This document shows positions 56,904 through 64,000 of a stretch of 64,000 nt of DNA, in pieces. This DNA is from Serpentinimonas raichei (GTDB lineage: Bacteria > Pseudomonadota > Gammaproteobacteria > Burkholderiales > Burkholderiaceae_C), in NCBI RefSeq assembly GCF_000828895.1, contig NZ_AP014568.1:796308-860307 (forward strand), in the 5' to 3' direction. Position numbers and translations under genes: made by a program. The notes under the pieces are model-generated. The model was not told the origin of the DNA. It was given only the letters and a program-made list of their open reading frames with translations, and did no database searches. Positions within the stretch are counted from its first letter, which is position 1. The number at the start of each line of letters is the position of its first letter.

Positions 56904-57670
56904 TTACTCACCCCAAACTGCCCATGAACAATAGGGCTGAAGATGGGATCGCCTTAGTTTTATGTTTTCGGTTCCAAGAATCTCGCGAACAGCAATGGTC
57001 TCGCCGGGAAAATGCTCGCAGTTTAATTCGTCAAAAACCAAGATAGATCCTCTTGTGAGGCGATGTTTAATTGCCTGTAGGACGTCGCGAGTTGGTAAAT
57101 ATAGATCGGTGTCGAATATGGCCATTGATATTATGGCGTGTGGATTTTCTTCCAGCCATACAGGAAACGTTTTGCAAATGTCTCCTTTGACCAGATCGAA
57201 TTTTCTAATATGGGCCATCGGGGCCGCCTGCTCATGCAGCCACAATATCTGCTCAAGATCGGATTCAAAACCCGCCTTGGATGAGTAGTCTCCTGGCTTC
57301 CACTCAGATGTCCTGCTAAAGTCCGCCACTGATACTGATGGAAACCCTGAAAATGTATCAAATCCAATAATTTTACGCGAAATGTAAACGGCTCATAAAT
57401 GGATCTAAGGTTAATCAACTGGCACATCGTAGCACCCCATTGAACCCCAAATTCGCATATTACACCTGGTACATTTACGATTTGCTTGTATAGCTCTGTA
57501 TAGTAGTTTATTCTCGCGAGTGCTTGAACCCTAACGCCAATCAAGGCGTGCATGTGCCAGTTATCACCAAGATATGGCAACAGATCAATAAACCTGGTCC
57601 GAAGATCTTGGTTAATCTGCTTTTGGGAATCGGTTTTAATGTCAAGTTCTTTTATTGGGGAGATGTTCAT
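56904..57670 (-). pseudogene. TylF-family O-methyltransferase gene interrupted by a single-base frameshift
   Basis: The N-terminal part is read from 57670 (about 98 residues to the shift, with GVICEFGVQWGATMCQLINL) and the C-terminal part in another frame to 56904 (ADFSRTSEWKPGDYSS, AIISMAIFDTDLYLPTRDVL, ILVFDELNCEHFPGE). The total length of 767 nt is one base short of 256 codons. Adding one A to the A4 run (T4 at 57371-57374 on the plus strand) restores a continuous TylF-like reading through IIGFDTFSGFPSVSV. TylF enzymes methylate sugar hydroxyls. It is either a recent mutation, phase-variable slippage or a sequencing error. Base composition is AT-rich. Confidence 0.85.
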
Positions 57671-57694
57671 GTTATTTGCTTTGTGTTTAATGGC

Positions 57695-58813
57695 TCAAGG
57701 ATAACGAGTATCGCTGCACCCACGCACTTCAACCTGTGGAAGACGTCCGCTTACCGTAAAATAGCTGCCGGCTCGGCTGCAGGGGCAGTCATCCCGGCCG
57801 AGCAGCTTGCCCACGTCCTCGGTCAGCAGGGAATGGCCGGGGTAGCTGAGCGGAATGGCGCTCTGCACCTGTATCACCCCCGTCTGACCGACCTCGAGCG
57901 GTTGCAGCGTGTGCGGGTCACGGATCAGAACGTCGGCGTAACTCGGGCTGTGCAGGTGGCCGTGTTCGCACTCCATGAAGATGGAGCCGACTTGCTCTAC
58001 CATGCCGTAATAGTTGTGAACGCGATCAATGCCGAACTGCTGCTGTAGCCGCGTCTTGAACTCATGATTGCTGACGCTCTGATCCAGCAACCGCTTCCAG
58101 CCACCGCCGTGGAACAACACGCTGCCTGGAGGGAATCGCAACTTGACGCCCTGGCGCAGCGCGCACTGATAAAGCCCCTGCCAAACAACGAACGTGAAAC
58201 CAAACAGCAGAACTGGCGTTTCTGCGTGGCGTTCCACCCAGGCTTGTAGGGCATGGACGTCCAGTTCCAGCGCATCATTTAGACAGTAACAGTGATCGCG
58301 GCCATAGGTCGAAAATCCCAGGATGCCGGCCGCACGTGCGTTGAACCGCCGGCGATCCTTCAGCACATCAGCGGAATCGACAATCACCATCGGCCAGCGC
58401 TTCTTGCCCAGGAACGAGGCCATGATGGCGCTGAGCACTCGCGTCTGACGCATCGACGTCTCGCGGTCGAGGTAGATGCGCGACACCGCCTGGCCGGTGG
58501 TGCCACTGGAGGTCAGCGTCTTGATGACCTCGGCTTCCGGCACGCTGCGCAACTCCAGCGTTTTGAACAAGCGCACTGGCAAGTAGGGCACCTCGGCCAG
58601 CGTGGCCGCCTGGGCACCCGCTGGAAACAGGCGCTCCACCATGTTGGCGTATGGTGCGCAGTGTTGCAGGTGCCAGCGCGTCAGCCCGTTCAGGGTGTCC
58701 AGCAGCGCCGGATCCTTGGCGTCGGCGCGAAAGTTATAGGGCTTGTTGATATCCAGTGGCAGTTCTGGCGGGTGGGCTGCTGTGTCCATTTTAATGTGTT
58801 CGAAGGACATCAT
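57695..58813 (-). CDS. LuxE-like acyl-protein synthetase
   Basis: A 372-residue adenylating enzyme of the LuxE family, which activates a fatty acid as acyl-AMP and carries it on a C-terminal cysteine for the reductase LuxC. The adenylate motif is KTLTSSGTTGQAVSRIYLD (about residues 98-116). YGMVEQVGSIFMECEHGH lies near 271-288. The C-terminus reads VSGRLPQVEVRGCSDTRYP, with Cys about 366 in the family's acyl-acceptor position. It starts with two adjacent ATGs overlapping the stop of the AMP-ligase gene. Its LuxC partner lies two genes downstream. Confidence 0.85.
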   Translation of the reverse strand: MMSFEHIKMDTAAHPPELPLDINKPYNFRADAKDPALLDTLNGLTRWHLQHCAPYANMVERLFPAGAQAATLAEVPYLPVRLFKTLELRSVPEAEVIKTLTSSGTTGQAVSRIYLDRETSMRQTRVLSAIMASFLGKKRWPMVIVDSADVLKDRRRFNARAAGILGFSTYGRDHCYCLNDALELDVHALQAWVERHAETPVLLFGFTFVVWQGLYQCALRQGVKLRFPPGSVLFHGGGWKRLLDQSVSNHEFKTRLQQQFGIDRVHNYYGMVEQVGSIFMECEHGHLHSPSYADVLIRDPHTLQPLEVGQTGVIQVQSAIPLSYPGHSLLTEDVGKLLGRDDCPCSRAGSYFTVSGRLPQVEVRGCSDTRYP

Positions 58814-60153
58814 ATTAGGCGCAGTAGGGCACCGTAGTCTTTTTTGCCAGAAGGCAGCAGCGGCAGTTGGTCCACCGATTGCAAACAGGTCATGGTCGGG
58901 TGGATGGCAAATTGCCTGCGTATGAATTCTTGTGCCTTACCCAACAATGCGACATCTTGGCATTCCAGCAAAACATGCAACCGGTCATCAGTGCCGCCCA
59001 CGGCCAGTGGTATTTGCAGTGCAGCTTGCAGTGCTTGCTCCACCTCATCTAGGCCGATGCGGTTGCCGCCGACCTTGATGAAGCGCTTGAGCCGACCAGT
59101 GATGTAGAAGAAGCCGTCCTCGTCCACCCGACCGAGGTCGCCGGTGGGCAAGCAGCCCTGGCAGTCGTCGCCGCGCGCCAGATCAGATCGCTGGTCAGCA
59201 TAGCCCAGCATCACGTTCGGGCCTCGGTAGACTAGCTCGCCACTGCCAGCGGTGACGTCCAGCGCGCCTCCTGGAATCGGCACGCCAATGCTGCCGATTT
59301 TGCTGACCAACTGCTCGGGCGGTACGTAGCTGATGCGCGCACAAGCCTCGGTTTGGCCATACATGACGAAAAATCGACGACCACTGGCCTGCGCGTGCTC
59401 GGCCACTAGACGCGTGAGCTTATCTTCCAAGCGTCCGCCAGCCTGCGTCAGCGTGCGCAGCGCGGGCAGATCCAGCTTGAAGAAGGCGGTGCGGTACAGC
59501 ATTTGGTACATGTAGGGCACCCCGGCCAACGAGGTCACATGCTGCTCGCGCAGGCGTTGGTGAAACTCTCGGCTGAACACGCTGTCGGTGTTGAGGACCA
59601 GCGTGGCGCGGACCAGCAGGTGGCTGTTGATCACCGATAGACCATACGAGTAGTGCATCGGGAGCGAGGTGATGGCACGCTCCTGCGCCGTCAGATCCAG
59701 GTAGCTGGCGATGGACGCCGCATTGGCCTGCAACGCAGCCCGCGTCAGGCGCACCAGACGCGGGCTGCCCGTGGTGCCGGAGGTACTCAGCAGCAACCCC
59801 AGATCTGCGTGCAATTCGGCCCCCGGGGCCGCTGGCTGTTCCTGCGGCTCGCCGTGCGTGGCGATCCACTGCGGCTGATAGCGGGCTTGTAGCGCCGCAA
59901 GTTGCTCAGGGGGCGTCTGAACAGCCAGCAACAGCGGCACATGGCCTTGGCGCAGACAGGCCAGATAAAGCGCCACATCAGCCAGCCGGTTGTCACACAG
60001 CACAAACCCGAGCGTGCGCGAGCCCAGCGCGGCCAGTGCCTCTTCCTGCTGGGTGACTTGCGCCAGCAGTGTGGCATAGCTGTGCACCAGGCCCACAGCG
60101 TCGATGACAGCGCTGCGCTGCGCCCACTCGGCGTCAAGATCCCAGAAGTTCAT
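58810..60153 (-). CDS. AMP-dependent acyl ligase (ANL superfamily)
   Basis: A 447-residue adenylate-forming enzyme, shorter than typical acyl-CoA ligases. AMP-binding motif LLSTSGTTGSPRLVRLTR (about residues 121-138), FFVMYGQTEACARISYVP (about 270), PTGDLGRVDEDGFFYITGRL (about 333-352), and a C-terminal catalytic-lysine segment LLPSGKKDY (Lys about 437). It probably loads a carboxylic acid onto the acyl carrier protein encoded two genes upstream, or onto CoA. Start and stop overlap the neighbouring genes as ATGA. Confidence 0.88.
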   Translation of the reverse strand: MNFWDLDAEWAQRSAVIDAVGLVHSYATLLAQVTQQEEALAALGSRTLGFVLCDNRLADVALYLACLRQGHVPLLLAVQTPPEQLAALQARYQPQWIATHGEPQEQPAAPGAELHADLGLLLSTSGTTGSPRLVRLTRAALQANAASIASYLDLTAQERAITSLPMHYSYGLSVINSHLLVRATLVLNTDSVFSREFHQRLREQHVTSLAGVPYMYQMLYRTAFFKLDLPALRTLTQAGGRLEDKLTRLVAEHAQASGRRFFVMYGQTEACARISYVPPEQLVSKIGSIGVPIPGGALDVTAGSGELVYRGPNVMLGYADQRSDLARGDDCQGCLPTGDLGRVDEDGFFYITGRLKRFIKVGGNRIGLDEVEQALQAALQIPLAVGGTDDRLHVLLECQDVALLGKAQEFIRRQFAIHPTMTCLQSVDQLPLLPSGKKDYGALLRLI

Positions 60154-60887
60154 AAGCTCATCCCACCATCGACGCCAATCACCTGTCCGGTGATATAGGC
60201 CGCCTGCGCGGAGGCCAGGAAACGCACCAGATGCGCCACCTCATCGGGCTGGCCCATGCGGCCCATGCGCACACGGGCCAAGTTTTCATGATGCACCTTG
60301 TCGCTGTGCTGGCGGTTCATTTCGGTGTCGATGTAACCCGGTGCCACAGCGTTGACGCGGATCTTCTGCGGCGCCAGTTCCTTGGCCGCCGCCAGCGTGG
60401 CGCCGATCAGCCCTGCCTTGGAGGCGGCGTAAGGCACCTGTCCCTCAAACCCGTAACGCCCGACGATGGACGACATGTTGATGACCGATCCACCCCCATT
60501 GCGCGCCATCAGCTTGGCAGCGCCTTGCATATGTAGAATGGCTGCCGCTAAATTGACTTCCAGAGTATGTGACAGCGCTGTATGTGTGACCATGCCCATC
60601 TTGGCCGGTTCCATTACGCCGGCGTTGTTAACCAGTACATCCAAGCGTCGAAAGCGCTTGAAGATCACCTGGAACGCACGGCCAATGGCTTCATGCTCGG
60701 TCATGTCGTAGTTGAGCAGTAGGCTGCCAGTAGCGCAGGCCGCAGGTAACTTGGCGAGCAATTCATCGAGCGCAGCAAGTGATCGGGAATGCAGAACCAG
60801 ATGGTAGCCGTCGTCAGCCAATGCCCTAGCACACGCGAGACCAATCCCGCGTGAGGCACCAGTAACAAAGGCAATTCGATCAGTCAT
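60150..60887 (-). CDS. Short-chain reductase, FabG-like (3-oxoacyl-ACP reductase family)
   Basis: A 245-residue SDR enzyme with the nucleotide motif VTGASRGIGLACA (about residues 8-20), NNAG (about 87-90), the catalytic Ser in INMSSIVGRYG (about 139-140), and Tyr-x3-Lys as YAASK (153-157). The N-terminal YHLVLHSRS stretch favours NADPH. FabG-like members reduce 3-oxoacyl-ACP to 3-hydroxyacyl-ACP, which would fit making a hydroxyacyl substituent; a sugar ketoreductase role is the alternative. It lies 3 bp downstream of the acyl carrier protein gene. Confidence 0.88.
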   Translation of the reverse strand: MTDRIAFVTGASRGIGLACARALADDGYHLVLHSRSLAALDELLAKLPAACATGSLLLNYDMTEHEAIGRAFQVIFKRFRRLDVLVNNAGVMEPAKMGMVTHTALSHTLEVNLAAAILHMQGAAKLMARNGGGSVINMSSIVGRYGFEGQVPYAASKAGLIGATLAAAKELAPQKIRVNAVAPGYIDTEMNRQHSDKVHHENLARVRMGRMGQPDEVAHLVRFLASAQAAYITGQVIGVDGGMSL

Positions 60888-60890
60888 TAT

Positions 60891-61124
60891 TCACTGATGA
60901 TATTTGGCTACGATCTGCTTGGCTCTGACAAAACTGCTCATTTCAATCACATCTTCGGCATCCATCATAATGTCGAAAGCCTCCTCGATAGCAGCTATTA
61001 AAGTCATGTGTGCCACAGAATCCCACTCGGCCAATTCAGCGTACTTGAGATTGTCATCAACAATCCCATGCGGAATACCTAAAGCTTCCGCAAATATTTT
61101 TTTTAGTTTATCTTCCGTGGGCAT
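60891..61124 (-). CDS. Acyl carrier protein
   Basis: A 77-residue acidic helical protein with the phosphopantetheine serine in EWDSVAHMTLI (Ser about 36). The helix-III stretch EEAFDIMMDAEDVIEM is typical of ACPs. It differs from the housekeeping AcpP (no DSLD) and so is probably dedicated to this cluster. It is the first gene after a 280-bp gap and likely starts a tightly overlapped unit (ACP, reductase, ligase, LuxE). Confidence 0.92.
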   Translation of the reverse strand: MPTEDKLKKIFAEALGIPHGIVDDNLKYAELAEWDSVAHMTLIAAIEEAFDIMMDAEDVIEMSSFVRAKQIVAKYHQ

Positions 61125-61404
61125 GATTTTCAGTTTAAAAAATGACGGGGCAGATTCACATTCTCAAACGGCGGCCTAATGATTTAGGCAGCAACTCTCT
61201 TGGCTTGCGACGAACCCATGCTTCCAAATTGAACGCAGTGGGCGCATTCCGTCCAAAATTACAACTTAAAGCGTTTCGCAGACTGAATCAGCTTTAACTG
61301 AGTGAATTTGAGCAAGATTATGCAAAATTTGCTTCGTTGTGAGCCTGAAACTTCAAGCTTTTGAAGCCTCAGTGCGGCTAGATTAGGGGTGCCGTTTTTC
61401 AGAT
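61125..61404. other. AT-rich intergenic region with short hairpins
   Basis: No gene recognised in 280 bp. It contains perfect short inverted repeats: GCCTAA-TGAT-TTAGGC (61174-61189) and CTTCAA-GCTT-TTGAAG (61351-61366). The second could be a weak terminator for the gene ending at 61405; the first lies about 50 bp upstream of the ACP start and might be regulatory. Neither has a strong T run. Confidence 0.45.
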
Positions 61405-61731
61405 TTACACAAGCGTACCCTTAAACTTGTAGGTCTCTCCCGCTTCCGCCCAAGAGCCTTCAACTTCCAGGCTGGATGCTGCTCGATTAATTATTTTTAT
61501 TGTTATCACGGCGGCGTCACTGCAGTCTTGTTTGCTGATCTTGTGCTTTGAAAAAGTCGGAGGAGTTACATAGCTATCTCCTACTTTTTGCGCTGTGGCT
61601 TCTATCGTCCACTCGTCCTGAGCGTCCCACGTCGTTGAACCTTTGAAAGCAACATCGTGACATCTATCAATGAATTCTTCAATAGTGAAGACATCGTTTC
61701 CTTCTTCATAGTAAAGTTTTCCGTGGTACAT
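61405..61731 (-). CDS. Hypothetical protein, 108 residues, AT-rich gene
   Basis: A small acidic protein without signal peptide or membrane segment, rich in Glu, Asp, Thr and aromatic residues (MYHGKLYYEEGNDVFTIEEF at the start). The second half looks like beta strands (AAVITIKIINRAASSLEVEG). I recognise no family. Codon use is clearly more A/T-rich than in the flanking genes, suggesting separate acquisition. It is preceded by a 197-bp non-coding gap and followed by a 280-bp gap, so it may be expressed alone. That it is a real gene is supported by its composition and plausible protein character only. Confidence 0.55.
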   Translation of the reverse strand: MYHGKLYYEEGNDVFTIEEFIDRCHDVAFKGSTTWDAQDEWTIEATAQKVGDSYVTPPTFSKHKISKQDCSDAAVITIKIINRAASSLEVEGSWAEAGETYKFKGTLV

Positions 61732-61928
61732 AAGACTCCTGATGTGTTGTGTTGATGTGTGCCGAAGGGTTTTGCTTGTGCGGATTTACGTTGAGGTCAA
61801 TAAGCAGGGTGTCACAAGGCGCGTTTGGAGTGTACCTTGGCTTGTGATCTGTGCGGGGAGGGTTTTGTGGCGTTGGAGCACTGCGAGAGCGCAGCCTGGG
61901 CTTTGTAGCTGGTTTTGGAGGGGGCGAC

Positions 61929-62708
61929 TCACTTGAAGCTGATGTTGTAGCCATTGGCGCATTGTACCACACGGGCTGCGGGCAGCAACTGGTGCGGCAC
62001 CTCGACGTAGCGCAGGTCGATATTCGAAATCACTTGGTCCAGCAACAACTCCATCACGCCGGCCTTGCGGCACAGGATCAGGTCTGACCAGTCGGTATGG
62101 GTCAGCAGCACGGGGATGAAGTCGCTGCGTTTGACGAAGGAGCCGACGGCTTCGAGCACTCCTAGGTTTTGCCGGATGCCGGCGGCGCTGTGGCAGCAGT
62201 CGTTGAGCATCAGGATGCCGTCGGGGGCGCACAGTTCGCTCCACAGCAGCAGATCGCGCAAAATCCACTCGTACTGGTGGTTGGCGTCGATGTAGATCAG
62301 GTCCAGCGCCGCTTCCTTGCGGTTTTTCAGGGTGCGTAGGGCGGCGTCGGCGCTTTGGCGCAGGATTTCGACGTTGCTGTGCCCGGCAAAGCGCTGGCGG
62401 CATTCTTCGTACAGCCGGTCGAAGGTGGCTTGCTCGCCCAGGTCGCCGCCGTAGTAGCTGTGGTAAACCTGCGGCGGGTCGATCCACGGCAGGGTGTCCT
62501 CAAAGGGGTGGGTGGCCAGCGCCGTGGCGGCGCTGCTCCAGGGGTCGACCAGCAGCAGGGTCTGTGGCTCTAGGGCCTGCTGCAGCCGGGCTGCGTTTTC
62601 GCCACGCAGCACCCCGAGTTCGGCCACACGCGGGCGCACTTTGAGGGCCTTGAAGGCCACGCCCAGTATCTGGTAGAAATACTGGCGGTCGCAGTGGCAG
62701 ACTTTCAT
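61929..62708 (-). CDS. Class I SAM-dependent methyltransferase
   Basis: A 259-residue protein with motif I as RVAELGVLRGENAARLQQAL (about residues 26-45), a following acidic turn LLLVDPWSS, and ALDLIYIDANHQYEWILRDL (about 133-152), as in Methyltransf_24/TylF-like enzymes that act on sugars or small molecules. The ATG at 62708 gives a compact domain; a longer frame upstream reads only the overlapping glycosyltransferase gene. It overlaps the glycosyltransferase stop (ATGA), tying it to glycan assembly. Acceptor unknown. Confidence 0.82.
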   Translation of the reverse strand: MKVCHCDRQYFYQILGVAFKALKVRPRVAELGVLRGENAARLQQALEPQTLLLVDPWSSAATALATHPFEDTLPWIDPPQVYHSYYGGDLGEQATFDRLYEECRQRFAGHSNVEILRQSADAALRTLKNRKEAALDLIYIDANHQYEWILRDLLLWSELCAPDGILMLNDCCHSAAGIRQNLGVLEAVGSFVKRSDFIPVLLTHTDWSDLILCRKAGVMELLLDQVISNIDLRYVEVPHQLLPAARVVQCANGYNISFK

Positions 62709-64000
62709 GGTGTGCTCGTGGGTTGGGAAGGAGTAAAAATGGCCTCGAACCAACGCTGGGTCAGGCCACGCAGGGCGTATTTTTCTTGCACCCATTGGTG
62801 CAACTGCTGCCCGAGTTGGGTGCGCAGGGCGGCGTCGTCGATCAGGCGGCGCAGCGCGGCGCGCCATTCTTCGGGGGTATTGCAGCGCAGAGCCGGCGCA
62901 TCGTCGGTGCGGTAGGGGAACACATCGGAGCACACCACCGGCCAGCCCATGGCCCCGTATTCGAGCAGGCGCAGACTGCTTTTGCAGCGGTTGAACAGGT
63001 TGTCCTGCAGCGGCGCAATGGCGATGTCGAGGTTCAGGGTGGCCATTTTGACTGGGTAGTGGGTAATCGATTCGAAATAGTGCAACTCTTTCAGGTGCGG
63101 CTTGATGGCGTCGATGTTTGACCCCATGCCCATGTCCAGCAAAACCCAGTCAACTTCAGCGGCGAATTCTGCCACGATCGGGGCAATAAGTTCGAGGTCC
63201 ATCGGGTGCTGGTCGGCCCAGTAGGACCACCCAATGCGCAGGCGCTCCCCCGGCTCGCGCTTGACCTCGACGGCGAACCAAGGCCGGTCCAGGCTATTGG
63301 GCACCAGGCGCACATCGGGCACGTACTGGCGGTAGTGCTGCAGCAGGGTATCGGTGGTGACGATCAAGCGGTCGCTGGCGCGCAGCGCCTGCACCATGCG
63401 CTGGTGCCCTTCGCGGCTCTGGAACACGCGGTTGGGGTGCTTGTCGGGCACTTCGCCCAGCAGGTCATCCACCATTTGCACAATCACGGTGGCGGGCGCG
63501 GCGCGTTTGTAGTGCCGCACCTGGCCAAGCTGCCCGTCATCGACAGCGTGTTGCAGCACCAGCACATCGGGTTGGGCGCGGCGCAATTCCAGCGGCTGCA
63601 ATATCCGCTGCACCCCGCCCGCCATGGGCATGATCACACAGCCTTGCACCAAGCCCGCATCCTGCAAGGCGTGCAGCGGCTCGATCACCCGGTACTGCCC
63701 GGCCCCGCTGTGCAGCGGCAGCGCCAGCGCGCGCGCTCGGTCGCGCCGGCGTGGGTTCCAGTCGATCACGATGTGGGCTTCGATGTCGAAAGGGCGCAGC
63801 AGCGAGAGCTGGCGGTTGTAGCAGCGGTCTTGCGCCAGTTCGGCGGCCCAGTCTTCGAGCACCTGGCGGCGTTCGGCCAGCTCTTGGTCGGCCAAGCGGA
63901 TTTGATCGTGCATCTCGCTGCGGCGCACCTGCAGCGTTTTGCCGCCGTGGTGTACGAGGTGGCTCAGTGGCGTCCAAACGTGGCGCAGGCCCAGCGCACC
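62705..64000 (-). CDS. Glycosyltransferase, partial (N-terminal part outside window)
   Basis: The frame is open to the right window edge, so the start is not visible; 431 residues are seen. The first visible residues (GLRHVWTPLSHLVHHGG) look like the end of a GT2-type catalytic domain. A helical linker follows, then a second module resembling GT4/GT-B glycosyltransferases: PNSLDRPWFAVEVKRE and IGWSYWADQHPMDLELIAPI near the nucleotide-sugar domain, then SSLRLLEYGAMGWPVVCSDV with the conserved Glu near the C-terminus. A two-domain transferase adding sugars to flagellin or a surface glycan is plausible. Donor and acceptor are unknown. Confidence 0.8.
   Translation of the reverse strand, partial: GALGLRHVWTPLSHLVHHGGKTLQVRRSEMHDQIRLADQELAERRQVLEDWAAELAQDRCYNRQLSLLRPFDIEAHIVIDWNPRRRDRARALALPLHSGAGQYRVIEPLHALQDAGLVQGCVIMPMAGGVQRILQPLELRRAQPDVLVLQHAVDDGQLGQVRHYKRAAPATVIVQMVDDLLGEVPDKHPNRVFQSREGHQRMVQALRASDRLIVTTDTLLQHYRQYVPDVRLVPNSLDRPWFAVEVKREPGERLRIGWSYWADQHPMDLELIAPIVAEFAAEVDWVLLDMGMGSNIDAIKPHLKELHYFESITHYPVKMATLNLDIAIAPLQDNLFNRCKSSLRLLEYGAMGWPVVCSDVFPYRTDDAPALRCNTPEEWRAALRRLIDDAALRTQLGQQLHQWVQEKYALRGLTQRWFEAIFTPSQPTSTP

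Noticed and set aside
55593..58813. A bioluminescence (lux) operon
   Set aside because: Only LuxC- and LuxE-like genes are present. No luxA, luxB or luxD is seen, and the neighbours are sugar and glycan genes.
61706..61972. An 88-residue minus-strand frame between the hypothetical gene and the methyltransferase
   Set aside because: It is Pro/Thr-rich low complexity, overlaps both neighbours and has no family resemblance; treated as non-coding.

Overview
The window looks like chromosomal DNA of a flagellated, respiratory, Gram-negative betaproteobacterium, most likely Burkholderiales (Comamonadaceae-like). The basis is the gene families and their order (nuoM-nuoN followed by DUF2818 and DUF1178 genes; tolB-pal-cpoB; clpS-clpA; purD-hemF-nadD-rsfS-rlmH-maf-rng), the high GC and strong GC3 bias of most genes, and outer-membrane, lipoprotein and flagellar genes. 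No search was run, so the family-level placement is inference.

Layout. 1-2.9 kb: the end of the NADH dehydrogenase I operon (nuoM partial, nuoN) and two small genes. 2.9-7.2 kb, leftward: glutamate dehydrogenase, a PIN-PhoH ATPase, a 1-Cys Bcp peroxiredoxin and a Mth938-domain protein. 7.2-12.7 kb, rightward: alanine aminotransferase, homoserine dehydrogenase, threonine synthase and MoeA. 12.7-19 kb: a divergent metal (probably zinc) locus. A Fur/Zur-type regulator heads a leftward operon of ABC ATPase, FtsX-like permease, His/Cys-rich secreted protein and DUF3299 protein. znuC-znuB-znuA run rightward. A repeated inverted-repeat motif lies between them. 19-24 kb: a NodT outer-membrane factor with a MacA/MacB-type pump split into two MacB genes. 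24-31.9 kb: DUF192 gene, icd, clpS-clpA, a WD40 lipoprotein with an MliC-like lipoprotein, and sbcB.

31.9-35 kb is a less GC-rich three-gene unit: a 674-residue fusion of XRE helix-turn-helix, cupin-like region and SAM methyltransferase, followed by azlC and azlD. A perfect inverted repeat sits just before its start codon. 35-42.3 kb is a tightly overlapped housekeeping run (yebC, purD, hemF, nadD, rsfS, rlmH, maf, rng). 42.3-49.1 kb holds msbA (leftward), tolB-pal-cpoB, a YeeE/YedE transporter and tcdA.

From tRNA-Lys (49.18 kb) onward the region looks accessory. It holds a Fic protein whose Fic-motif histidine is glutamine, an overlapping arfB gene, an apparently intact IS3-family element, then fliS and a long leftward operon to the window end. 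That operon combines amino-sugar genes (WecE-like aminotransferase, WecD-like N-acyltransferase), an acyl-supply set (acyl carrier protein, FabG-like reductase, AMP-dependent ligase, LuxE-like acyl-protein synthetase, LuxC-like acyl reductase), methyltransferases (one TylF-like gene broken by a frameshift) and a glycosyltransferase that runs off the window. My reading is a cluster making an N-acylated, possibly O-methylated 4-amino-4,6-dideoxyhexose, plausibly for flagellin glycosylation. The most unusual items are this cluster, the regulator-methyltransferase fusion with azlCD, the Zur-linked second ABC system, and the Fic variant with its palindrome.
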